Shown here piece after piece: positions 1 to 6,139 of a stretch of DNA of 17,436 bases. The notes under the pieces were generated by a model. It was not told the origin of the DNA and did not search any database. It saw nothing but the letters and a program-made list of their open reading frames with translations. Location of the stretch: contig DVOG01000021.1 in assembly GCA_018713755.1 (NCBI GenBank), positions 1 through 17,436 of the forward strand. The letters are read 5' to 3'. A program made the translations under genes and the position numbers. The stretch comes from Candidatus Spyradosoma merdigallinarum (GTDB taxonomy: Bacteria > Verrucomicrobiota > Verrucomicrobiia > Opitutales > UBA953). Position 1 is the stretch's first letter; the number at the start of each line of letters is the position of its first letter.

Positions 1-1
1 A

Positions 2-262
2 AACAAGATGGCGCAGCTCGGCACCAGGAACATGGGTGCATATCTCCGCAAGATGGCGATTGACGGTTACATCATCAAGGTGGATTACACCCAGCAGAAG
101 AAACTGGCCGCAGCCGTCAGCCGGGCTGCCAGCAATATCAACCAGATATGCCGCCGGATCAACAGCACCGGGAATCTTTACGCTGAGGATGTTGCGGAGC
201 TGAAAGAACGGCAAGCCGAGATTTGGTCGCTGCTCAAAGAGACCCAGCGAAAGGAATTATAA
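2..262 (+). CDS. mobC: MobC-family relaxosome accessory protein, 5'-truncated by window edge
   Basis: This is the C-terminal part (about 86 residues visible) of a plasmid/transposon mobilization protein of the MobC family. Such proteins bind at oriT and help the relaxase open the DNA for conjugative transfer. The stretch GTRNMGAYLRKMAIDGY, followed by a helical tail with SNINQICRRIN, is typical of the family C-terminus. The frame is open to the window start (AAC AAG before the ATG at 8), and family members continue N-terminally with a ribbon-helix-helix region. The internal ATG at 8 is therefore probably not the start. The gene ends with TAA at 260-262, 15 nt before the next gene. The usual partner, a relaxase, is not in the window. 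The family call is from recognised sequence pattern. Confidence 0.8.
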   Translation, partial: NKMAQLGTRNMGAYLRKMAIDGYIIKVDYTQQKKLAAAVSRAASNINQICRRINSTGNLYAEDVAELKERQAEIWSLLKETQRKEL

Positions 263-277
263 CCACAGGAGGCCGCT

Positions 278-454
278 ATGCCGCGTATGAGTAAAAAACG
301 AAAAGAAGAATGGGCGTTCTTCCTGAATGACCGTGGACGCATCGCCTATAACGCCTTGTGCCGCAGGTGCGTCCACAACTGCAAACAAAGTTTCCGTGTT
401 GCGGTGATCATCTGTCCGCATTACCGCTCCAAACGATCCAACCGCCCGCCTTAA
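278..454 (+). CDS. small Cys-rich mobile-element protein (58 aa)
   Basis: A 58-residue protein starts at ATG 278 behind an ideal Shine-Dalgarno, AGGAGG at 267-272. It ends with TAA at 452-454. The N-terminus is basic (MPRMSKKRKEEWAFFLN). The middle carries cysteines C28, C31, C35 and C46 (CRRC, HNC, IIC), a pattern that suggests a small zinc-binding fold. Similar short proteins sit between transfer and replication genes in Clostridia conjugative elements, but I know no assigned function. Its strong ribosome site, short spacing to mobC and lack of overlap with any better frame support it as a real gene. Confidence 0.7.
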   Translation: MPRMSKKRKEEWAFFLNDRGRIAYNALCRRCVHNCKQSFRVAVIICPHYRSKRSNRPP

Positions 455-480
455 TTGCCCTGCGCCGGAGAAAGGAAGTG

Positions 481-1194
481 ATGTACCATCTACTACAAAA
501 CCGATACCCCGCTGCCGCCTTTCGTGCCGTTGCCTCGGTTTATCCTTCGAGGCGAATACTCAATTAACGCCAAACTGCTGCCCTTCTTCTGGGGCGCACA
601 CAGCTCTCCCAGAAATCCGGCTGGGTGTCGGAGGATGGGAATGTCTATGTGATCTATACAATCCGGCAGATGGCGAATGACCTGAACCGGAGCGAGCGAA
701 CGGTCAAGGCTGCATTGGCCGAGTTGGAGAATGCGGGACTAATTATCCGCGTCCGGCAGGGCTGGAACCGGGCAAACCTTATTTTTCTCAGGCTGCCCGA
801 TGAGGTGCAGCTTTCTTCCCGTCCAGAGGGCAAGTTCTGCCCAATGGATGGGCTGGAATCTTCCCCTTGTATGGGGCAAAATTTGCCCACAAGTAAGAAA
901 GAAAAGAAGAAAACAGATTCCAGTCAGAATAACATGAGAGAGAACGCCCGCTGCTGTTTTGGGCAGTATCAGAATGTTTTTCTTTTGGACAACGAGTTAA
1001 CCGATCTGCAATCCACATATCCCGGCCAATATGAAGATTACATCAATCGGCTGTCGGCCTATATGGCCTCCAGTGGAAAGCACTACGCCAACCATTATGC
1101 CACAATCCGCAAGTGGCTGGACGAGGACAGCAAGTCGAAGCCCGGTAAGAATTACGACTACACAGAGACCTACGAGGAAGAAGAATGCCTGTGA
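481..1194 (+). pseudogene. RepA-type replication initiator (RepA_N family), disrupted by two compensating frameshifts
   Basis: The reading frame of a RepA_N-like initiator is recoverable only by changing frame twice. ATG 481 gives MYH. A +1 shift near 490 opens the frame reading YYKTDTPLPPFVPLPRF and then SINAKLL up to about 580. A second shift near 581 returns to the first frame, which reads LLLGRTQLSQKSGWVSEDG and continues to TGA at 1192-1194. Without the shifts, the frame from 481 stops at 565-567. The intact 3' portion (open from GTG 625, 189 residues) holds a winged-helix region (YTIRQMANDLNRSERTVKAA) and the C-terminal domain usual for these proteins. Intact relatives bind the element's origin. 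The two indels could be true decay or sequencing errors. The downstream ATPase gene overlaps the last 10 nt. Confidence 0.75.
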
Positions 1195-2048
1195 ATGTAA
1201 ATCCGATTATGGCTGCAATCGTTGAGGCAGCAGAGACCCTGAACACCGCCCCGGATGATTACATCAACCCAGATGACGGACTGAAATACTGCGGCAAGTG
1301 CCACACGCCCAAGGAAGCCTATTTCCCCGAACAGTACCGCAAAAACGGGTTGGACAAGCACCCGATTGCCTGCAAATGCCAGGCCGAGGAACGGGCGCAG
1401 CGCGAAGCGGAGCAGCAGGAGCTGGAACGGCTGAACCGAATTGCCATGCTCCGGTCCGAAGCGTTCCGGGATATTCCCGCCTCTGGATGGCGGTTTGAAA
1501 ATGCCGAGGTCATGACTCCTCAGCTTGTTAAAGCGAGAAGATATTCCGAAAACTGGGATGTCTTTCGTAGTGAGGGAATCGGACTGCTTCTGTTCGGCAA
1601 TGTGGGCACCGGGAAATCCTATGCGGCGGGCTGCATTGCCAACGCCCTGATTGAAAGAATGGTTTCCGTCCTGTTTGTCGGGCTGTCCGATGTGGTAAAC
1701 CGGATGCAGGGCAATTTCGGCGCGGATCGGGATGCCTACCTGAAAACGCTGATGCGCCCGGAGCTGCTGATTTTGGATGACCTGGGCGCTGAACGGAACA
1801 CCAGCTTCGGCAGAGAGCGTGTGTTTGATGTGGTCAACAAGCGGCTGCTGACCGGTAAGCCGATGATCGTCACCACCAACATCCCGCACTCCGTAATGCA
1901 GAAAGCAACCGATCTGGATGAGCGCCGTATCTATGACAGGGTTTTGGAGGTCTGCATCCCCATCCAGTTTAACGGTGAAAATTTCCGAAAGAGCAACGCG
2001 GCGGAAAATGTGAAAAGAGCGGCGAAAATTCTGAATCAGGGCACCTGA
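1185..2048 (+). CDS. DnaC/IstB-like AAA+ ATP-binding protein
   Basis: A 287-residue ATPase resembling helicase loaders (DnaC, DnaI) and IstB. Walker A is GNVGTGKS at residues 138-145, Walker B is LLILDDLG at 194-201, and a sensor-1 TTN lies at 230-232. The ERRIYDR segment near 246-252 probably supplies the arginine finger. A Cys cluster at C36/C39 and C63/C65 suggests an N-terminal zinc knuckle, followed by an acidic helical linker. Relatives sit directly downstream of RepA_N genes in Clostridia elements and probably load a helicase at the element's origin. The ATG at 1185 lies inside the end of repA, with AGGAAG at 1175-1180 as ribosome site, so the two are likely translationally coupled. 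Element function is inferred; the ATPase family call is firm. Confidence 0.88.
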   Translation: MPVNVNPIMAAIVEAAETLNTAPDDYINPDDGLKYCGKCHTPKEAYFPEQYRKNGLDKHPIACKCQAEERAQREAEQQELERLNRIAMLRSEAFRDIPASGWRFENAEVMTPQLVKARRYSENWDVFRSEGIGLLLFGNVGTGKSYAAGCIANALIERMVSVLFVGLSDVVNRMQGNFGADRDAYLKTLMRPELLILDDLGAERNTSFGRERVFDVVNKRLLTGKPMIVTTNIPHSVMQKATDLDERRIYDRVLEVCIPIQFNGENFRKSNAAENVKRAAKILNQGT

Positions 2049-2068
2049 ATACAGGAGAGAGGAGTCGT

Positions 2069-2263
2069 TTGTTGGCCAGAAAAAAGAAATTGATAAACAA
2101 CACCTCTATTTCGCAGCGGGAAATTGAGATCATAGCGCGGTGCATCTTCCCTGACATTCTTGCCTTCTATGAGAGTGAGGAAGGACAACAGGAATTTGCA
2201 GAATGGAAAGCGCAGCAGGCAGAAAAGTCAGAGAAAAAGGCTGTAACGCAAGTCACTGACTAA
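2069..2263 (+). CDS. small conserved mobile-element protein, function unknown (64 aa)
   Basis: A 64-residue, strongly charged, mostly helical protein with SISQREIEIIARCIFPDILAF followed by an acidic SEEGQQEFAEWKAQQ segment. I recognise it as a type of short protein placed after the DnaC-like gene in Clostridia elements, but no function is known to me. The start is TTG at 2069 (a second TTG follows at 2072), preceded by two purine-rich ribosome-site candidates, AGGAGA at 2053-2058 and GAGGAG at 2059-2064. It lies 20 nt after the ATPase gene and 6 nt before the terminator hairpin, so it is the last gene of the operon. The protein is soluble, with no signal or membrane segment. Confidence 0.65.
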   Translation: MLARKKKLINNTSISQREIEIIARCIFPDILAFYESEEGQQEFAEWKAQQAEKSEKKAVTQVTD

Positions 2264-2269
2264 ACATAG

Positions 2270-2318
2270 AAACAGGCAAGACGCCCCGCCAATCTGGGGA
2301 GTGTCTTGCCTGTTTTTT
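2270..2318 (+). terminator. strong rho-independent terminator of the mobile-element operon
   Basis: Left arm AAACAGGCAAGAC (2270-2282) pairs perfectly with GTCTTGCCTGTTT (2303-2315). An inner CCCC/GGGG pairing (2284-2287 with 2296-2299) extends the stem, and a run of T follows to 2318. It ends the plus-strand element operon and marks the last sequence that clearly belongs to the element. Confidence 0.9.
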
Positions 2319-2420
2319 ACTTGGGTAATTTCTTTTTTCGCGGCCCCCGCGGTTTGGATTCAGGGCGTTTTATCACGCCGTTCGGGAAATAGGTGTTTTC
2401 GTATCTCTCGAAATAAATAA
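2319..2420. other. junction stretch between mobile element and GC-rich chromosome
   Basis: About 100 bp lie between the element terminator and the tRNA terminator. They contain no convincing gene. A small GGCG/CGCC inverted repeat lies around 2364-2380 and an AT-rich stretch (AAATAAATAAATA) around 2411-2423. If the element is integrated, its right attachment site should lie here or in the tRNA 3' end. I see no direct repeat inside the window, and the left end is not available for comparison. Confidence 0.4.
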
Positions 2421-2465
2421 ATAATCCGAACCCGTTCCCCACAGGGAAGAACTGGTTCGGATTAT
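2421..2465 (-). terminator. probable terminator downstream of tRNA-Leu
   Basis: A perfect 12-bp stem, ATAATCCGAACC (2421-2432) with GGTTCGGATTAT (2454-2465), with further imperfect pairing inside the loop. Read on the minus strand it lies 7 nt after the tRNA 3' end. It is followed by ATTTATTTATTTCG, a T-rich tail, as expected for termination of the tRNA transcript. Confidence 0.7.
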
Positions 2466-2472
2466 GTTGGTT

Positions 2473-2557
2473 TGGTACCCGGAGCGGGGGTCGAACCCGC
2501 ACACCTTTCGATATCAGATTTTGAGTCTGACGCGTCTGCCAATTCCGCCATCCGGGC
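2473..2557 (-). tRNA. tRNA-Leu (anticodon CAA), CCA encoded
   Basis: On the minus strand an 85-nt class II tRNA starts GCCCGGATGGCGGAATTGG and ends TCCGGGTACCA. The acceptor stem pairs GCCCGGA with TCCGGGT, and the first pair is G-U. The anticodon stem TCAGA/TCTGA encloses the loop CTCAAAA, giving anticodon CAA (Leu, codon UUG). The variable arm is long, as in tRNA-Leu, and the T-arm has the usual GGTTCGA. The 3' CCA is encoded at 2475-2473. It lies 31 nt downstream of cca on the same strand. Its 3' end faces the mobile element, a classic integration target. Confidence 0.95.
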
Positions 2558-2588
2558 GCAAGAAACGCGTTGTATGAAACGGGAATCG

Positions 2589-4001
2589 CTACGTTCCCGC
2601 AAGCTTTAATTTGACGCCGCGCCGCGCGAGCTCCCGTTTCAGGAAAACGGTCCCGCCGGCCTCGTCCGAGAATTTTCCGTCGAGCTGCGCCTCGTAGCAG
2701 GCGTCGAGCACCGGCTTGAAAATCTTTCCCGCGGGAACGCCGAGCGCGATCAGGTGCCGCCCGAGCATCAGCGGCGCGGGAGCGGAATCCTTCACGCGCA
2801 GCGCCTCCGCGCGCTCGAGCAGCCATGCCGACGCCGCGCGCAGATCCGCGTTCTTTTCCGTTTCCGCGCCCATCGCGTCGGCGGAACAGACGCGCAGCAG
2901 CCGGTCGATGCGTCCCGCGTTCCGCGCCAGGCGCCGCACGGCGGAGTCGCCCGCGCGGGAACGCCAAATCGCGATCGGCTGCATGTGCCAGCGCACCAGC
3001 GGGAGCACGCCGTCGATCAGGCTGCGGAAATTCGTCATGCGCTCCAAAAAGCGCCGCGCGGGAGCGACGCCGGCGCGGTCGTGCCCGTAAGCGTGAATCC
3101 GCCCGTCTTTTTCGGAGCGGCACGACGTCGCGGGCTTGCCGAAATCGTGGCAGAGCACGGCGAAGCCGACGACGAGATCCTCGAACGCGTCGCCGAGCCG
3201 TTCCCGCGCGAAGACGTCCGCCGCCGCGAGCGTGTGGTTCCACACGTCGCCTTCGGGGTGCCAGGCGGGATCCTGCTCGACGCCGATGAGCGCCTCAAGC
3301 TCGGGAAAACAGCGCGTCCAGCCGCAGGCGCGCAGAAAATTCAACCCGCGGGAAGGCTCTTCGCCGCGCGTCATCAGCTTCGACCATTCGTCGAAAATGC
3401 GCTCGGAGGAAAGCCCCTCCGGATCGATTTTTCCGCAGAGCTCGACCGTTTCCGGCGCGACGTCGAAGCGGAAGCGCGCCGCGAACTGCATCGCGCGCAG
3501 CACGCGCAGCGGGTCTTCCGGGAACGCCGGCGAAGCGTGGCGCAGGACTTTCAGCGCCAAGTCCGCGCGTCCGTCGAGCGGGTCGATCACCTCGCCCGAG
3601 AGCGGGTCGAAATAAATCGCGTTGACCGTGAAATCCCGCCGCGCCGCGGCTTCGGCGACGCTCATCGACGGGTCGCCTTCCACGGAAAATCCGCGATGCC
3701 CGCGCCCGCTCTTCGATTCCCGCCGCGGGAGCGCGACGTCCGCGGGAACGCCGTGCAGCTTGAAAACGCCGAACGATTTCCCCGCCGCGCCGAAGCGGAT
3801 TTTCAGCGTCCGCAGCAGCGCCTCGACTTCCGCCGGCGGCAGCCCGTAAATTTCGACGTCGAAGTCCTTGCTTTCCCGCCCGAGCAACGCGTCGCGCACG
3901 CAGCCGCCGACGAACAGAGCGCGCCCGCCGCGTTCCCGCGCGGCCTCGAACAGCGCGGCGATCGGCTTTATCGGCCCGGAAAACGGAATGAGCTCCGGCA
4001 T
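2589..4001 (-). CDS. cca: CCA-adding enzyme (tRNA nucleotidyltransferase, HD-domain type)
   Basis: A 470-residue class II tRNA nucleotidyltransferase, which adds or repairs the 3' CCA of tRNAs using CTP and ATP. The N-terminal polymerase-beta-like head has GGCVRD at 32-37 and the metal-binding DFD at 46-48 (KDFDVEIYG). RRDFTVNAIYF at 121-131, the DPLDG motif at 140-144 and EDPLRVLRAMQFAARFRF from 162 follow. The C-terminal half carries an HD phosphohydrolase-type domain (HPEGDVWNHT at 248-257, CHDFGKP at 284-290). The protein is longer than minimal CCA enzymes because of this domain, as in many bacteria. It starts at ATG 4001, 34 nt after the trxB stop, and the tRNA-Leu gene follows 31 nt after its stop, so co-transcription is likely. 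Since that tRNA already encodes CCA, repair is the plausible role for it. Very sure of the family. Confidence 0.95.
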   Translation of the reverse strand: MPELIPFSGPIKPIAALFEAARERGGRALFVGGCVRDALLGRESKDFDVEIYGLPPAEVEALLRTLKIRFGAAGKSFGVFKLHGVPADVALPRRESKSGRGHRGFSVEGDPSMSVAEAAARRDFTVNAIYFDPLSGEVIDPLDGRADLALKVLRHASPAFPEDPLRVLRAMQFAARFRFDVAPETVELCGKIDPEGLSSERIFDEWSKLMTRGEEPSRGLNFLRACGWTRCFPELEALIGVEQDPAWHPEGDVWNHTLAAADVFARERLGDAFEDLVVGFAVLCHDFGKPATSCRSEKDGRIHAYGHDRAGVAPARRFLERMTNFRSLIDGVLPLVRWHMQPIAIWRSRAGDSAVRRLARNAGRIDRLLRVCSADAMGAETEKNADLRAASAWLLERAEALRVKDSAPAPLMLGRHLIALGVPAGKIFKPVLDACYEAQLDGKFSDEAGGTVFLKRELARRGVKLKLAGT

Positions 4002-4035
4002 GTTTTTTCGCGCGGCGGGAACGCCCGATTCTTTT

Positions 4036-4965
4036 TTACGCTTCGAGAAAACGCTGCGCTTCGAGCGCGGCGCGCGCGCCCGTTCCCGCGGCGATGACCG
4101 CCTGGCGGTAAAGCCTGTCCGCGCAGTCGCCCGCGACGTAGACTCCGGGAATTTCCGTGCGCACGCCGGAGGCGTCGCGCAGCGCGGAAATCGTGCCGTC
4201 CGCCTCCAGCGGGAGCGCTCCCGCGAGAAAAGCGGTGTTCGGCGCGTGGCCGATCGCGACGAAAATGCCCTGCACGTCGAGGTCCCGCGTCTCGCCGGTC
4301 GCGACGCTGCGCACGCGCAGCGCGCGCGCCCTGCCGTTTTCGTCGGCGAGCATTTCCTCGGGAACGCTCGAAAGCACGAGCTCGATTTTCGGATTTTCGG
4401 AAACGCGCCGCACCATGATTTCCGCCGCGCGGAACTTGTCGCGGCGATGCACGAGATAGACTTTCGCGGCGAAGCGCGTCAGGAACGAGGCTTCCTCGCA
4501 GGCGGCGTCCCCGCCGCCGATGACGGCGACGCTGCGTCCGCGGAAAAACGCGCCGTCGCAGGTCGCGCAGGTGCTGACGCCGTTCCCGCCGAGCAGCTCC
4601 TTTTCGCCTTTGACGCCCGTGAGCTTGGGCGAGGCGCCCGTCGCGACAATCAGCGCGCGGCATTCGAAAATTTTGCCGGACGAGGCGAAGAGCTTCTTCG
4701 TTTCCGCGGAAAGCTCGACGCGCTCGACGACGTCGCTTTCGAAGCGCGCGCCGAATTTTTCCGCCTGCGCGCGCATGTTCATGACGAGCGAAACGCCGTC
4801 GATCCCGTCGGGGAAACCCGGAAAATTTTCGACTTCGGACGTCGTCGTGATGAGCCCTCCGGGCATGGCGCCTTCGATGACGAGCGGAGAAAGCCCCGCT
4901 CGCGCGGCGTAAACGGCGGCGGAGAGCCCGGCGCATCCGCTCCCGAGAATGATGACCTGTTCCAT
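4036..4965 (-). CDS. trxB: thioredoxin-disulfide reductase
   Basis: A 309-residue low-molecular-weight thioredoxin reductase, an FAD enzyme that uses NADPH to reduce thioredoxin in the cytoplasm. FAD-binding GSGCAGLSAA lies at 8-17, then PGGLITTTSEVENFPGF at 35-51. The redox-active CATC is at 133-136. The NADPH domain has a GGGDAA loop (150-155) and HRRDKFRA at 173-180. The closing FAD motif, VAGDCAD and RQAVIAAGTG, is near the C-terminus. Length and motif order match the family. One small oddity is Cys in place of the usual Pro in the first FAD loop (GSGCAG rather than GSGPAG). It lies 76 nt downstream of the small membrane protein gene and 34 nt upstream of cca. Confidence 0.96.
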   Translation of the reverse strand: MEQVIILGSGCAGLSAAVYAARAGLSPLVIEGAMPGGLITTTSEVENFPGFPDGIDGVSLVMNMRAQAEKFGARFESDVVERVELSAETKKLFASSGKIFECRALIVATGASPKLTGVKGEKELLGGNGVSTCATCDGAFFRGRSVAVIGGGDAACEEASFLTRFAAKVYLVHRRDKFRAAEIMVRRVSENPKIELVLSSVPEEMLADENGRARALRVRSVATGETRDLDVQGIFVAIGHAPNTAFLAGALPLEADGTISALRDASGVRTEIPGVYVAGDCADRLYRQAVIAAGTGARAALEAQRFLEA

Positions 4966-5023
4966 GGTTTTGGAATCTTTTCAGAAAGCCCGCGCCGGGG
5001 CGAGGCATTTTTTTTTGCGGGCG

Positions 5024-5041
5024 GCGTTCCCGCGGGAACGC
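5024..5041. repeat. 18-bp perfect palindrome containing the signature motif twice
   Basis: GCGTTCCCGCGGGAACGC reads the same on both strands and abuts the stop codon of the small membrane protein gene (TGA at 5044-5042 on the minus strand). It is two head-to-head copies of CGGGAACG. A minus-strand transcript would continue into a run of A, not U, so it is not a canonical intrinsic terminator. The 16-bp core recurs exactly at 9845-9860 inside the giant gene. Confidence 0.8.
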
Positions 5042-5332
5042 TCAGCGGAAGAGCGCGGAAAAAACGCGGCGGATCAGAAAGGCGAGCACGTTTCCCCAAA
5101 GAATCGACGTCGCCGCGAACAGCACCCAAAAGCCGGGCGTTCCCTCCGCCCAGTGCAGCGCGTCGCAGAGCGCGCGTCCGGGCTGCGTCAGCACGAATTC
5201 GATTTTTTCCGCGAAATCCGAGCACGCGCGCGCGAAATCGGAATCGACCTGCGCCAGCCGCCGGAATCCGCAGCGAAGCCCGAAAGCGAGCGCGAAATGC
5301 GCGGCGGCGAGAATGACGGAAAGGCGGAACAT
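5042..5332 (-). CDS. small membrane protein of unknown function (96 aa)
   Basis: A 96-residue protein not recognised as a known family. A hydrophobic N-terminal segment (residues 4-19, SVILAAAHFALAFGL) and a second one near the C-terminus (about 66-86, GFWVLFAATSILWGNVLAF) flank a polar stretch with two cysteines. The tail is RRVFSALFR. A two-pass inner-membrane protein with a short soluble loop of about 45 residues is the likely topology. It starts 13 nt after the eda stop and ends at an 18-bp palindrome before trxB, so it probably shares a transcript with eda. The only support is the open frame, hydrophobicity pattern and tight spacing. Confidence 0.6.
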   Translation of the reverse strand: MFRLSVILAAAHFALAFGLRCGFRRLAQVDSDFARACSDFAEKIEFVLTQPGRALCDALHWAEGTPGFWVLFAATSILWGNVLAFLIRRVFSALFR

Positions 5333-5345
5333 CGGCGCGGAAAAA

Positions 5346-6026
5346 TCACGCGGCGGGCGCCGCCGGCGCCTCGGGAACGGCGGGGGCGACGGCCTGAGCC
5401 GCGGCCGCGTGCATCTGCCGGACGCGGTCGGCGATGCCGTTCCAGTCTTCCGCCTCGATCATTTCCTGCGGGCAGATCCAGGACGCGCCGCAAGCGATGA
5501 CGTGCGGGACGGCGAGCCAGCGACCGATGTTTTCCGGCGTGATGCCGCCGGCGGCGATCACCTTCAGGTTGTGTTTGTGGCTGAACGCCGCGAGCGAGGC
5601 GGTCAGCACCGCGGGACCGATGGGCTCCGCCGGGAAAAACTTCTGCACCTCGCAGCCGAACGAAAGCGCCTGCGTCACGTTCGACGGCGTGAGGAAGCCC
5701 GGAACGAACGGGAAGCCCGCGCCGGAAGCCGCCTTCACGACGGCGGGATCGAAGCCGGGAGCGATGCCGAAGCTCGCGCCCGCCGAAGCGGCGACGGAAA
5801 TTTCCTCCGTCGACAGCAGCGTTCCCGCGCCGACGAACATTTCCGGGACTTCCGCCACGATGTTCGCCACGGACGCGGCGGCGGCGGGAGAACGGAAGGA
5901 AATTTCCACGACGTTGCTTCCCCCCGCGAGCAGCGCATGGGCGAGCGGAACCGCCTTCGCGGGATCGTCGAAAATCGCGATCGGGACGACGCGGAGGCAA
6001 GCGATGTGTTCAATGACGGCATCCAT
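5346..6026 (-). CDS. eda: KDPG / 4-hydroxy-2-oxoglutarate aldolase
   Basis: A 226-residue class I aldolase that cleaves 2-keto-3-deoxy-6-phosphogluconate to pyruvate and glyceraldehyde 3-phosphate (Entner-Doudoroff pathway and uronate breakdown). The Schiff-base lysine is K129 in QKFFPAE. The catalytic E41 and substrate-binding R45 lie in VVEISFRS. GAGTLLS (67-73) and AAGGITPENI (158-167) are the usual phosphate and barrel motifs. The core ends near residue 205, followed by an Ala/Pro-rich tail (AQAVAPAVPEAPAAPAA) beyond the usual family length. The start is ATG 6026, where homology begins; the frame is open far upstream, but that part is low-complexity shadow of the giant gene. No other Entner-Doudoroff gene is in the window. 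The next gene follows after 13 nt. Confidence 0.93.
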   Translation of the reverse strand: MDAVIEHIACLRVVPIAIFDDPAKAVPLAHALLAGGSNVVEISFRSPAAAASVANIVAEVPEMFVGAGTLLSTEEISVAASAGASFGIAPGFDPAVVKAASGAGFPFVPGFLTPSNVTQALSFGCEVQKFFPAEPIGPAVLTASLAAFSHKHNLKVIAAGGITPENIGRWLAVPHVIACGASWICPQEMIEAEDWNGIADRVRQMHAAAAQAVAPAVPEAPAAPAA

Positions 6027-6139
6027 GGTGCAGTTCTTTTTTTTCAGTTCAAAGGAAATCGATGCGGGGGATTTTACCCGCGCCTCCGGAAAAATGCCAC
6101 CAAATAAAACCGCATTCCGGCGGGCGCGGGAACGCCCGA

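Larger units (their letters stand above)
1..2318 (+). mobile_element. right-hand fragment of a Clostridia-type mobilizable/integrative element
   Basis: All five genes here run on the plus strand and belong to the accessory cargo of Clostridia integrative or mobilizable elements: mobC, a small Cys-rich protein, a RepA_N-type initiator, a DnaC-like ATPase and a small helical protein. The block closes with a strong terminator. GC content is visibly lower than in the rest of the window. The motif CGGGAACG, present about 70 times downstream, is absent here. No integrase, relaxase or inverted terminal repeat is visible, so the left end lies outside the window and the right end cannot be fixed exactly. 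It falls between the terminator and the 3' end of the tRNA-Leu gene. The grouping is inferred from gene content and composition. Confidence 0.75.

Noticed and set aside
2317..2436. A short minus-strand frame ending in a Lys/Arg-rich tail (PRGPRKKKLPK) beside the element terminator
   Set aside because: It has no start codon of its own before the tRNA terminator and no recognisable family, so it is more likely chance.
2754..5316. Long plus-strand open frames opposite cca, trxB and the small membrane protein
   Set aside because: The minus-strand frames encode unmistakable CCA-adding enzyme and thioredoxin reductase. The plus frames are Arg-rich shadows.
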